From: JBAYOE01 sp050950065
GTDB taxonomy: Bacteria > Spirochaetota > Spirochaetia > Sphaerochaetales > Sphaerochaetaceae
Assembly (NCBI GenBank): GCA_050950065.1
Contig: JBMNGX010000008.1
Coordinates: 1-64,000 of the forward strand
Length of the DNA: 64,000 bases
Direction: 5' to 3'
Of this stretch, positions 17,936 to 25,666 are shown piece after piece (position 1 is the stretch's first letter; each line of letters starts with the position of its first letter). Under the pieces are notes generated by a model. It was not told the origin of the DNA. It did not search any database and saw only the letters and a program-made list of their open reading frames with translations. The position numbers and the translations under genes are program-made.

Positions 17936-18571
17936 TTAACGAAACAGATTATCCATTCGTTGAACTACTTTAGGATACTTTTCCAATTGCGCCACTAAGC
18001 GCCTTGGTAAAGTAACATCTCCATGGTTATCTGATGCAATCACATCAACAACATCTGCTTTCAAATAAGAAGATGAACTTCCATCTTCAATTCCTTCAAC
18101 ATTACATTGAAAAAATACGCCGTAATCTTGCAACGCCTTAACCAAATGATTCTTTAAATTAAACCATCGGTATCGCTCTACATGGGCTAGTATTACCTTG
18201 TAGTTTAGTTTAATCAAGTCTTTAACATGCTCAATTAAAAAAAGAGGTTCAGTGAAAGTATCGGTCTCAATTAAGACGCAGTTGTCTAAGAAAGGGATAA
18301 CTAAAACCTCTTGAGTACTTCCTATAAAAGTCTCACTGCCCACTTCAAAGTCGATATTGTACTTCTTGGCTGCCTCTTTAGCCCAAATTGATTTCTCTTT
18401 TATATCCTCAGTCTTCGTTGCCACGTATGGATTGTAAAGATGGATTGTTGAGACCACTTTTGAAAAGCCATGTTTTTCATAAGCCTCTAAAAGCTCAAAA
18501 AACTTCTCTTCTTTTTGTACTCCATCATCAATCATTGGTAAAAGATGGGTGTGGCTATCAATAAGCGCCAA
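17936..18571 (-). CDS. CpsB/YwqE-type PHP tyrosine-protein phosphatase
   Basis: A 211-residue PHP-fold protein. Metal motifs are DSHTHLLPMIDDG at the N-terminus (about 5-17), a GSETF acidic site, LAHVERYRW and ASDNHG near the C-terminus (about 188-193), all typical of the CpsB/CapC/YwqE phosphatases that dephosphorylate tyrosine on capsule or exopolysaccharide kinases. No matching BY-kinase is in the window. The start is a TTG (18569-18571) with AGGAGG 6 bases upstream. It is the first gene of a packed minus-strand unit, 30 bases before the RloA-like gene. A perfect TATAAT lies 20 bases upstream. It could also act on a different phosphoester. Confidence 0.82.
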   Translation of the reverse strand: MALIDSHTHLLPMIDDGVQKEEKFFELLEAYEKHGFSKVVSTIHLYNPYVATKTEDIKEKSIWAKEAAKKYNIDFEVGSETFIGSTQEVLVIPFLDNCVLIETDTFTEPLFLIEHVKDLIKLNYKVILAHVERYRWFNLKNHLVKALQDYGVFFQCNVEGIEDGSSSSYLKADVVDVIASDNHGDVTLPRRLVAQLEKYPKVVQRMDNLFR

Positions 18572-18590
18572 GTAGCTCCTCCTAGGTGTG

Positions 18591-18619
18591 ATTATATCCT
18601 ATTCCTACCATTTGGTACA
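18591..18619 (-). promoter_or_regulatory. Candidate promoter of the CpsB-RloAB-LuxR unit, with a palindrome
   Basis: On the minus strand a perfect -10 TATAAT (18591-18596) has TGTACC as a weak -35 17 bases upstream (18614-18619). The spacer contains the palindrome TACCA-TT-TGGTA (18606-18617), an operator-like position. Confidence 0.45.
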
Positions 18620-18655
18620 TATTAATTATACTAAAATCATGAGCCAGGGGCTAAT

Positions 18656-19201
18656 TTAGTACTCAATAATCTTCTGAGCTTCAATATTTTCACTATCAAA
18701 GGGGTGTTTGATGCTATTAATCTCACTTACTAGGTTACTTATCTCAATTAGGCGCTTTGGAGCACCTCTTCCTGTAATTACTACATGAGGACGATTGGGG
18801 TTTTGCTTTAAAGACTCAAAGAAACCAATTACTTCATCTAAATCAATTGTTTGATTGTTTAATAGGTATGTTAGTTCATCTAAGACTACTAAGTGGTATT
18901 TTCCACTGACGATAGCCTCTTTTGCCACTATCCACCCTTTAATGAAAATACTTTTAGCTTTTTCAAACTCCTCATCGCTATATAAAAAACCAGTTCCAAA
19001 ATTTTCCCATCTAACACCAAGTTTTTTAGAGAGAATTTTTTCACCAGTTTTTAAATTATCACTTTTAATGAACTGAAAAACTGCAACCTTTTTCTGATGA
19101 GCTACACCTCTCATAACTAGACCCATGGCACTAGAGGTTTTCCCTTTCCCATCCCCTGTGTATACAATTAAAAGGGGGTGCTTAATATTGTTGTTTGGCA
19201 A
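18656..19201 (-). CDS. cobO: Cob(I)yrinic acid a,c-diamide adenosyltransferase
   Basis: A 181-residue ATP:corrinoid adenosyltransferase of the CobO/BtuR family, which makes adenosylcobalamin. The P-loop reads YTGDGKGKTSSAMG (about 14-27). VVLDELTYLLN and VITGRGAPKRLIE are family motifs. The TTG start at 19201 has GGAGGA 5 bases upstream and overlaps the lipoprotein gene by 20 bases. No other cobalamin synthesis gene is in the window, so it probably serves salvage of imported corrinoids, which is an inference. Confidence 0.9.
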   Translation of the reverse strand: MPNNNIKHPLLIVYTGDGKGKTSSAMGLVMRGVAHQKKVAVFQFIKSDNLKTGEKILSKKLGVRWENFGTGFLYSDEEFEKAKSIFIKGWIVAKEAIVSGKYHLVVLDELTYLLNNQTIDLDEVIGFFESLKQNPNRPHVVITGRGAPKRLIEISNLVSEINSIKHPFDSENIEAQKIIEY

Positions 19202-20120
19202 GCTCTTCCTCCATTTGATATCTAACCATCCTGTTAAGTTGTCTCAATACTTTTGAATCAAATGTTGAAGCGTAAAGTTTTTCCATCAATAAAATAGCCT
19301 CTTCTCTTTGTCCCATTGCCTCTTTTAGAAGTGCTGCATTGTAAGCGCTTGGATAGTGGTTATAATTATCCCACACCTCTAAAAACATTTGTGCAGCTAG
19401 TGGATAAAGACGCTGTTTAGCAACTTCATAAGCTTTTTGAGCCTCAAAGTTTTCAGGCTTGTTTTTCATCAATGAGACATAGGTAGTTATCTTTTGAGGA
19501 GCCAATAGATTTACAACTTTTTCTGTTAAGGAGATTGAAAGTTTTTCAAACTCAATTAAAGGATCGGGGGCAAATAGAATTAGATCTTCAATTAAATTGA
19601 GTTTTTTATCAACTTCAAACGATTCAGATAAACTATCTTTGTAAATAGTGTCGTGCCACTTTGAATCAATAATAGCAAAAGAGAGAGTCATCTCTCCTCT
19701 TTGGCGTAAGTAATATTCCACCTTTCCCTCTTCAACAACTTTTTCATAAACGTATTGAGTAAAGTTCATCCTACTTATTCTGCTAGTTAAGTGGGCAGAG
19801 CCGTAGTTAGTTAAAGTAAAATAGTTACTTTTAGATAATTTGTCGGTTAGGTGTTTAGTTGTTAGCTCAGCTAATCTTCTTTCACTAAACAAAGATCCTG
19901 TTGGGTAAATGATAAATGGAATCTCTTCAACAGTAGATTCAATTTTCTTAGTTGAGCTATCAAAGACGTTAAATGGGTATGGTTCAACCAACTCAACACT
20001 CAAATCTCTATATTCACGCATCTCATACTTAGCTGCTTTTTCGTAAGTGATGGGAACTTGCGTTGCACAGCTAACAAAAACAAATACAACTAACAGTAAT
20101 AGTGAGACAATCTTGCGCAT
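19182..20120 (-). CDS. Lipoprotein of unknown function, TPR-like C-terminus
   Basis: A 312-residue protein with a lipoprotein signal peptide (MRKIVSLLLLVVFVFVSCA, lipobox cysteine at residue 18). The middle resembles a curli/CsgG- or TolB-like fold only loosely (IIYPTGSLFSERRLAELTTKHL). The last 80 residues show helix pairs such as AQKAYEVAKQRLYPLAAQMF and YNAALLKEAMGQREEA, as in tetratricopeptide repeats. I do not recognise the family with confidence. It lies 10 bases after the NatB-like permease gene and overlaps cobO. Its role may be a binding or assembly partner at the outer face of the membrane. Confidence 0.6.
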   Translation of the reverse strand: MRKIVSLLLLVVFVFVSCATQVPITYEKAAKYEMREYRDLSVELVEPYPFNVFDSSTKKIESTVEEIPFIIYPTGSLFSERRLAELTTKHLTDKLSKSNYFTLTNYGSAHLTSRISRMNFTQYVYEKVVEEGKVEYYLRQRGEMTLSFAIIDSKWHDTIYKDSLSESFEVDKKLNLIEDLILFAPDPLIEFEKLSISLTEKVVNLLAPQKITTYVSLMKNKPENFEAQKAYEVAKQRLYPLAAQMFLEVWDNYNHYPSAYNAALLKEAMGQREEAILLMEKLYASTFDSKVLRQLNRMVRYQMEEELAKQQY

Positions 20121-20130
20121 AAATGCTCCT

Positions 20131-21285
20131 TTATACAGTTTGTAAAATCCTCTCTGAATTAAACAATTTGGAGACTGCCATGGCTTGCAATACTGCCAAT
20201 ATTAAATTCGAAGTAAGAGTTAAAACTACGTGGGAGATGGCATACATCCCCATAAAAGACTCTTTTAAGACAAAAATTGTGTTAACAATTGGAACAACAA
20301 ATAACAAGGTATTCTTCGATGGGTCCATATACATAGTTGTTACCCCAATGATAACTACTACCATATACAAAGGCATCACATAAGAACTCCCCTCTTTTAC
20401 ACTCTTAGCTAAACACCCAATCACTGTAATTAAAGCAGCAGATACCAGTGCACTAGAAATTAGAGCTAAAATAATAATTAGCAGTGAGATTGGATCAAAA
20501 CCAACTTCTAATAACCCCCCTGCCAAAAGCGAATCTGAGCCCCCTGGAAGCCCGATAGCTATTAACAGTCCAATAAAAGTGGCTATTGCTGAAAATAAAG
20601 AGACCACCGACACATAGATAATCTTCCCCCAAGCAATTGAGCTTCTAGAGACTTGGTTTACTAACAACACAGCTAAAGAGCCACGCTCTTTTTCCCCACT
20701 AGTGGTGTCAAGCCCTGCATTCATTGAACCGCTGAATAAAAAGATTACCATAAAGTAGGGCATCAACATTGCTAAAATAGAGCCCCCAGCTTGGGCAGCT
20801 TCTTGAGCTGTATCACTTAAAACAATGTTTATTGTGTGCAAGTCTTGATAAGTTAAGTTGTATAAAGAGAGCACATTTTGTGCTATTTCCAATTCATACG
20901 AAGTTAACGCTTGACTAACCATATTGACTGCTAGTTGATTTTTACGACTGCTAGAGTCGTATGAGATAATAACGTTGGCACTGCTCCCTGGAGCATATTT
21001 AGGAGGGAAAATAATTTTAAAATCACTTACTTGATCATCAACTTCTTCCCACAACAAATATTCTGACAAACTCTCTTTAAAAAGATTGTCTTTGTTATCA
21101 ACAATTTCAATTTTGTAAGTGGTCTCTCTTGCACTATCTTCAATCGATTTAACTACTGCCCCCATACCTATAAAGATTATTGGCAACATCACCAGTGGAA
21201 GTATAAAAGTTGAAAAGAGGGTTCTTCGATCCTTTAAAAGGTTGCGTAACTCTTTTTTAAAAATAATAAAAGCATCATTTAACAT
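20131..21285 (-). CDS. ABC-2 type exporter permease (NatB-like)
   Basis: A 384-residue permease: one N-terminal helix (about 20-45, FSTFILPLVMLPIIFIGMG), a large extracytoplasmic domain of about 130 residues, then about six helices at the C-terminus, starting AGGSILAMLMPYFMVIFLF. GSMNAGLDTTSGEKERGSL-like (the ExGEKERGTL motif of ABC-2/NatB permeases) is clear as DTTSGEKERGSLA. NatAB of Bacillus exports sodium; the cargo here is unknown. The ATPase gene ends two bases upstream, and the two are co-transcribed with the lipoprotein and cobO. Confidence 0.85.
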   Translation of the reverse strand: MLNDAFIIFKKELRNLLKDRRTLFSTFILPLVMLPIIFIGMGAVVKSIEDSARETTYKIEIVDNKDNLFKESLSEYLLWEEVDDQVSDFKIIFPPKYAPGSSANVIISYDSSSRKNQLAVNMVSQALTSYELEIAQNVLSLYNLTYQDLHTINIVLSDTAQEAAQAGGSILAMLMPYFMVIFLFSGSMNAGLDTTSGEKERGSLAVLLVNQVSRSSIAWGKIIYVSVVSLFSAIATFIGLLIAIGLPGGSDSLLAGGLLEVGFDPISLLIIILALISSALVSAALITVIGCLAKSVKEGSSYVMPLYMVVVIIGVTTMYMDPSKNTLLFVVPIVNTIFVLKESFMGMYAISHVVLTLTSNLILAVLQAMAVSKLFNSERILQTV

Positions 21286-21286
21286 C

Positions 21287-22024
21287 CTATTTCACATCTC
21301 CACTAACCAACGAGAAAAACAGTTGTTCTAAATCTTTCACTTTATACTGCTCTAATAGCTCATCTAAAGGTCCTTCACACAACAAATGCCCCTCATACAT
21401 AATCCCAATTCTATCACACAACCTTTGGGCATCGCTTAATACGTGAGTCGATAACAAAACACACTTTCCATTATCTTTTGCATCTCTTATAAAATCTGAG
21501 ACAATCTTTGTTGCCATCACATCTAAGTTGGTAGTTGGTTCATCAAAGATAATAATATGGGGTTCATTTAACAAAGCAACAGCAATGGAAACTTTTTGAG
21601 TTAAACCACTGGAAAGCTTTGCAATAGGGACATCCAAATGGGCAGTTAGCTCTAAATCATTACTGAGCTCTTTCATCCTTTTGTTGATGTAATCATTATC
21701 CATATGATCTAGTTGCCCAAAGTAGATTAAAAGCTCTCGAGCTGTAAGTTGCCCAGTAAGGCGCATTTCACCTGTTAAAAAACCTATTTTGTTTCTGACA
21801 GCCCTACTATCAGTAACTACATCTAAGCCATCAACGGTGACCTTACCCGAATCGGGTTGTAAAAGGGTTGCAATAGTTAACAACGTTGTTGTCTTACCAG
21901 CCCCATTAGCACCTAATAATCCAAAAACTTCCCCATCTCTAGCAGTAAAAGAGACGTTGTTCACAGCTCGGTTACTACTAGTTCTTGAGTGGAACGTTTT
22001 AGTTAAATTTTCAACAACTATCAT
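21287..22024 (-). CDS. ABC exporter ATP-binding protein (NatA-like)
   Basis: A 245-residue ABC ATPase of the exporter (DrrA/NatA) group. Walker A is GANGAGKTTT (about 38-47), the signature region is LSSGLTQKVSIAVALL (S-S-G in place of S-G-G), Walker B is IIIFDEPTTNLD, and the switch is LLSTHVLSDAQ. It supplies energy to the permease encoded next to it. The promoter TTGCAG-17-TATAGT lies about 30 bases upstream, with a GGAG ribosome site. It is the first gene of a four-gene minus-strand operon. Confidence 0.88.
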   Translation of the reverse strand: MIVVENLTKTFHSRTSSNRAVNNVSFTARDGEVFGLLGANGAGKTTTLLTIATLLQPDSGKVTVDGLDVVTDSRAVRNKIGFLTGEMRLTGQLTARELLIYFGQLDHMDNDYINKRMKELSNDLELTAHLDVPIAKLSSGLTQKVSIAVALLNEPHIIIFDEPTTNLDVMATKIVSDFIRDAKDNGKCVLLSTHVLSDAQRLCDRIGIMYEGHLLCEGPLDELLEQYKVKDLEQLFFSLVSGDVK

Positions 22025-22054
22025 TCAGTGAAAACTCCAAAAAGTGTTTTAAAA

Positions 22055-22083
22055 ACTATAGCAGTAACTAAAGTGCACTGCAA
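22055..22083 (-). promoter_or_regulatory. Promoter of the NatAB-like operon
   Basis: Minus strand: TTGCAG (22078-22083), 17-base spacer, TATAGT (22055-22060). Both boxes are five of six to consensus or close, about 30 bases before the start codon. Confidence 0.6.
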
Positions 22084-22117
22084 GCAAACAAATTTTAACT
22101 TTTATTAAAAATGACGA

Positions 22118-22146
22118 TTGACACAGAAACCCTTCTCGCCTACTGT
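22118..22146 (+). promoter_or_regulatory. Promoter of the acidic-protein gene
   Basis: Plus strand: TTGACA (22118-22123), 17-base spacer, TACTGT (22141-22146). It diverges from the NatA promoter at 22055-22083, with 34 bases between the two -35 boxes. Confidence 0.5.
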
Positions 22147-22175
22147 TTAATCATCTTACAACAGGGAGGATATTC

Positions 22176-22451
22176 ATGAAATACCAAGATGATGAATGGG
22201 AAGAAGAACTTTATGAAGATGAGCTAGATGATGATGAACTTGAGCTTGAAATAGATGATGGATTTGATCCAAATACCCTCCGCGAAGATGACGATTATGA
22301 TGAGTTCGAAGAGGAAGATGAGGATGAGTTTGATGGCTTTTTCCTCGATGATGAAGAGACTGAATTGCTAGATGACGATGAAGATGATGAGGATGACGAA
22401 CTCTTTTTCGAAGAAGAAGAGATAGATGTTGAAGATCCTTTCGACTTTTAG
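22176..22451 (+). CDS. Small, extremely acidic protein of unknown function
   Basis: 91 residues, more than half Asp or Glu, with runs such as LDDDEDDEDDE and only four basic residues. No signal peptide or membrane helix. An excellent ribosome site (AGGGAGGA, 6 bases before the ATG) and a promoter at 22118-22146 support a real, well-translated gene. The opposite-strand ORF at 22174-22500 is a low-complexity shadow. Possible roles are chelation of divalent cations, a DNA- or histone-mimic, or a chaperone for a basic protein, but none is shown. The next gene downstream has its own promoter. Confidence 0.75.
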   Translation: MKYQDDEWEEELYEDELDDDELELEIDDGFDPNTLREDDDYDEFEEEDEDEFDGFFLDDEETELLDDDEDDEDDELFFEEEEIDVEDPFDF

Positions 22452-22492
22452 CTAACAAACACCCATGTGCTTTATGCATATTGGGTGCATGA

Positions 22493-22512
22493 ATATACAC
22501 TATAGTGCATAT
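22493..22512 (+). promoter_or_regulatory. Palindromic operator-like site upstream of the COG2984 importer
   Basis: A 20-base imperfect palindrome, ATATACAC-TATA-GTGCATAT (seven of eight positions match), ends 5 bases before the -35 box of the promoter at 22518-22546. The place suits an activator or repressor site. Confidence 0.45.
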
Positions 22513-22517
22513 CTCAC

Positions 22518-22546
22518 TTTACAAAAATAACTCTTATGTTTATAGT
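22518..22546 (+). promoter_or_regulatory. Promoter of the COG2984-type ABC importer operon
   Basis: Plus strand: TTTACA (22518-22523), 17-base spacer, TATAGT (22541-22546), about 30 bases before the binding-protein start codon, which has an AAGGAGAG ribosome site. Confidence 0.62.
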
Positions 22547-22576
22547 TACCTCTATTAATCACTTAAGGAGAGCGCT

Positions 22577-23572
22577 ATGAAAAAGAGTCTATTGGTGGCA
22601 CTTGTTGTCCTATTAATAGTTAATGGCCTTTTTGCCACAGGTACAAAAGAGAAGTCGGATGAAATCTTAATTGGGGTTTCTAAGTTTTTAGCCCACCCTG
22701 CTTTAGATGCAGTTGAAAAAGGGATGCAAGACTATTTAGCATCTGTTGGGAAAGTTGTCCGTTACGATTTTCAAAATGCTAATGGTGAAGGTTCGGCAAC
22801 TAGCCAAATTGCCCAAAAATTTAAAAGTGATAAAGTAGATGTAGCTGTTGGTATTGCCACCCCTACCGCTCAAGCTTTAGCGATGGTCTTAACAGATACT
22901 CCTGTAGTTTTCTCTGCAGTAACTGACCCACTTTCTGCCGATTTAGTTCCATCTTATGAAACTGGCTACTCTGATAAGATTGCTGGAGTTTCTGATATGT
23001 CTCCAGTTGAAGCTCAAATAGCACTATTAGCTGAACTTACTGGTGCTAAAGTTATTGGGAATGTTTATGCTAGTGGTGAGGCAAATGGAGTTGCCTTAAT
23101 GGAAGAGGCAAAAGAGGCTACTGAAGCATTGGGATTGAGTTTTGTTGCATCAGCTGTTGCCAATACAGCTGAAGTAAAAAGTGCAACTCAAGCAATTATG
23201 AATCGAGTTGATGCTTTATACGTTGCCACTGACAACACTGTTGTTTCAGCTTTACCTTCGATTGATGAAGTTACCACTAAAGCATCAGTTCCATTTATGG
23301 TTTCAGATCCATCAAACGTTGATGGGACCAACTTCTTAATCGCTTGGGGTTTTGATTATTACAAAATTGGACTAGCCACAGGTAAAGTTGTTGAACAAAT
23401 CTTAGATGGAAAAAAAGCTGGTGATATTGGAACAATCTTCTTAACAGATCCTACTGACTTTGAACTTTGGGTAAACTTAGATCAAGCTAAAAAATTAAAT
23501 ATTAACATAAGTAACGATCTCCTTGATTCAGCTTCCGTTTTAATAGAGAATGGGAAAAAAGTAGTTAAGTAG
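22577..23572 (+). CDS. ABC transporter substrate-binding protein (COG2984/TrpX type)
   Basis: A 331-residue protein of the ABC_sub_bind family (PF04392-like). The signal peptide MKKSLLVALVVLLIVNGLFATGTKE has the G-T-K-E junction common in spirochaete binding proteins. The mature part shows IGVSKFLAHPALDAVEKGMQDYL, GIATPTAQAL, VFSAVTDPLSADLV and the domain-crossing VPFMVSDPSNV, all typical. Related transporters carry aromatic amino acids (TrpXYZ); the ligand here is inferred only. It is the first gene of a binding protein-permease-ATPase set on the plus strand, 8 bases before the permease. Confidence 0.88.
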   Translation: MKKSLLVALVVLLIVNGLFATGTKEKSDEILIGVSKFLAHPALDAVEKGMQDYLASVGKVVRYDFQNANGEGSATSQIAQKFKSDKVDVAVGIATPTAQALAMVLTDTPVVFSAVTDPLSADLVPSYETGYSDKIAGVSDMSPVEAQIALLAELTGAKVIGNVYASGEANGVALMEEAKEATEALGLSFVASAVANTAEVKSATQAIMNRVDALYVATDNTVVSALPSIDEVTTKASVPFMVSDPSNVDGTNFLIAWGFDYYKIGLATGKVVEQILDGKKAGDIGTIFLTDPTDFELWVNLDQAKKLNINISNDLLDSASVLIENGKKVVK

Positions 23573-23580
23573 GATAAAAG

Positions 23581-24534
23581 ATGCTAGAGGGAATTTTTGT
23601 CGATGGTTTGATTTTTTCTATAATGGTGATTGGAGTTTTAATCTCTTATAGAATATTAGATTTTGCAGATTTAACATGTGATGGATCGTTTGCTACTGGA
23701 GCTGCAGTTGCCACAATGGCACTAACTGCAAAGATGGGGCTTTTCACTGCTTTATTATTAGCAGGGTTAGCAGGGGCAGTAGCGGGGATTATCACAGCAG
23801 CGATTCACAACGAATTAAAAGTTCCCGGTCTTTTAGCTGGAATATTAACAATGACAATGCTCTACTCAATCAATATTAGAATACTAGGCGGTAGAGCAAA
23901 CGTCCCACTACTACGGGTTGAGACTCTATACACAAAGTTTCCCACCATATTCAGTTTCCTTAACTCATCATGGGCTTTATTGGTGGGAACTTTAATTATT
24001 GTAGTTTTAGCTAAATCTTTTGTAGATATCTTTTTTAGAACAGATTTGGGCATTTCAATTGGAGCACTAGGATCTAATGAGCAAATGATTGTCTCTTTAG
24101 GAATCAATCCAAAAGTTTTAAAAATTATTGGGATGGGATTAAGCAACGCTTTAATTGCATTTTCTGGGGGGCTATTGGCCCAATACCAAGGGTTTGCTGA
24201 TGCAAACTTGGGTCAAGGAATGGTAGTTCAAGGCCTAGCTGCCATTATGATTGGAGAGTTCCTTTTTGATAGCAACCGCATTAGTTTAATCACTTTGCGT
24301 GTTGTTTTTGGGGCAATCATCTACAAAGCTTTGATGTTCTTAGGGCGCTACTACGGTTATCATATCAACTTAACCCCTAGTGATTTAAAGCTTCTAACAG
24401 GTATTTTAGTTATAATTTCATTAATCATTGCTCAAACTCGCAGTGCTGCTAGTTCAATGGATGCTCGTAAAAAAGCCCTTAAGAGAAACAAGATGCGCCA
24501 CGATCAAAAAAAGGGGGATATTAAAAATGCTTAA
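23581..24534 (+). CDS. ABC transporter permease (COG4120 type)
   Basis: A 317-residue inner-membrane permease with about eight to nine helices (for example FVDGLIFSIMVIGVLISYRIL and LLAGLAGAVAGIITAAI). The family motif DFADLTCDGSFATGAAVA near the N-terminus and the VSLGINPKVLKIIGMGLSNALI region are typical of the branched-chain/BMP-like permeases that pair with COG2984 binding proteins. The C-terminus is basic (KKALKRNKMRHDQKK), probably cytoplasmic. It overlaps the ATPase gene by 8 bases. Confidence 0.88.
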   Translation: MLEGIFVDGLIFSIMVIGVLISYRILDFADLTCDGSFATGAAVATMALTAKMGLFTALLLAGLAGAVAGIITAAIHNELKVPGLLAGILTMTMLYSINIRILGGRANVPLLRVETLYTKFPTIFSFLNSSWALLVGTLIIVVLAKSFVDIFFRTDLGISIGALGSNEQMIVSLGINPKVLKIIGMGLSNALIAFSGGLLAQYQGFADANLGQGMVVQGLAAIMIGEFLFDSNRISLITLRVVFGAIIYKALMFLGRYYGYHINLTPSDLKLLTGILVIISLIIAQTRSAASSMDARKKALKRNKMRHDQKKGDIKNA

Positions 24535-25321
24535 AATTGAACAACTTTCGAAAGTTTTTTACCCCAATACCGTCAATGAAAAAGTTGCCATTGAGTATCT
24601 TAACTTAAATGTGGCTCCTGGAGATTTTGTAACAGTTGTTGGAAGCAATGGATCTGGTAAAAGTACCCTCTTTAACTTAATTGGGGGCACCTACCCTGTC
24701 ACCGGTGGTAAAATTTTCTTAGATGGAAAAGATGTAACTAACAAAGCTGAGTACAAAAGAGCTTTCACTGTTGGTAGAATCTTCCAAGATCCAACAGTTG
24801 GAACAGCTGCTAAGATGTCAATTGAAGATAATATGATTACTGCCTTAAGAAAGGGGATGCGCTATTTAACTGTTAGTTTAAACAGTGAAAAAAGAGTCCT
24901 ATTCAAAGAGGAGTTAAAACAGTTGTCGATGGGCCTAGAAGATCGCCTAAAAGACAACGTTGGACTTCTTTCTGGTGGCCAAAGACAAGCTTTAACACTA
25001 CTTATGACAGTTTTATCACGTCCTAAGATGTTACTGTTAGATGAACACACTGCAGCGCTCGATCCCCGTAATGCCCAAATTGTGATGGATTTAACGATGG
25101 AGTTTATTAAAAAGTATAAACTTACTACCTTAATGGTAACTCACAACATGCAACACGCCATCGACTTTGGAAACAGACTAATTATGATGGATGAGGGAAA
25201 TATTATCTTAGATTTATCTGAAGAGGAAAAAAAGGATTTAACTGTTTCAAAGTTAGTAACGATGTTTAAATCTATTAAGAAAAAAGATTTTACCTCTGAT
25301 GAGACTTTGTTAACGACCTAA
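24527..25321 (+). CDS. ABC transporter ATP-binding protein (COG1101 type)
   Basis: 264 residues from the ATG at 24527 (MLKIEQLSKVFY). I reject the longer ORF start at 24428 because it lies in the permease gene; an AAGGGGGA ribosome site precedes 24527. Walker A is GSNGSGKST (about 41-49), the Q-loop region is RIFQDPTVGTAAKMS (ATP-site plus contact segment typical of this group), the signature is LSGGQRQALTL, and Walker B is MLLLDEHTAALD with DEH rather than DEP, which is common in this group. LMVTHNMQHA is the H-loop. It completes the importer and is convergent with rsfS, overlapping by 12 bases. Confidence 0.9.
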   Translation: MLKIEQLSKVFYPNTVNEKVAIEYLNLNVAPGDFVTVVGSNGSGKSTLFNLIGGTYPVTGGKIFLDGKDVTNKAEYKRAFTVGRIFQDPTVGTAAKMSIEDNMITALRKGMRYLTVSLNSEKRVLFKEELKQLSMGLEDRLKDNVGLLSGGQRQALTLLMTVLSRPKMLLLDEHTAALDPRNAQIVMDLTMEFIKKYKLTTLMVTHNMQHAIDFGNRLIMMDEGNIILDLSEEEKKDLTVSKLVTMFKSIKKKDFTSDETLLTT

Positions 25322-25666
25322 TAATCTTTTGCCTTCGTGCCAAAGCTTCTCTAAGTTGTAAAACTCTCTAAGTTCACTACTCATTAAATGTATTATAATT
25401 GAACCACAATCTATTAGTTGCCACCCCTCTTTAGATACATCTTTGTGGCGGTTAAAGACTTCAACATCTTTTTCAGCTAAAAAGGACCACAATTGGCGGG
25501 CTAGTGCTTTTAGGTGAGCTAAGGAGGTAACAGTGGCAATCACAAAGCAATCGGTCCACCCAGCAGTTTCAGAGACATCAATAACACTTAAATCTAGTGC
25601 CCTATTCTCCTCTAAAAATTGAGCTATATCTATTGCTAATTGGTTTGTTTTTTGATCGCTATTCAT
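25310..25666 (-). CDS. rsfS: Ribosome silencing factor RsfS
   Basis: 118 residues. RsfS (DUF143) binds ribosomal protein L14 on the 50S subunit and blocks subunit joining in slow growth. The family pattern AGWTDCFVIATVTSLAHLKAL and the C-terminal EGWQLIDCGSIIIHLMSSELREFYNLEKLW are clear. I chose ATG 25666, with AAGGAG 5 bases upstream; the GTG at 25669 is one codon earlier. It shares one base with the stop of the upstream lipoprotein gene (TGATG). It is the last gene of the rplU-rpmA-obg-nadD-yqeK-lipoprotein-rsfS run. Confidence 0.93.
   Translation of the reverse strand: MNSDQKTNQLAIDIAQFLEENRALDLSVIDVSETAGWTDCFVIATVTSLAHLKALARQLWSFLAEKDVEVFNRHKDVSKEGWQLIDCGSIIIHLMSSELREFYNLEKLWHEGKRLLGR

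Noticed and set aside
22174..22500. 108-residue minus-strand ORF, rich in His and Leu
   Set aside because: It is the antisense of the acidic-protein gene; Asp/Glu codons read backwards give His, Leu and Ser.
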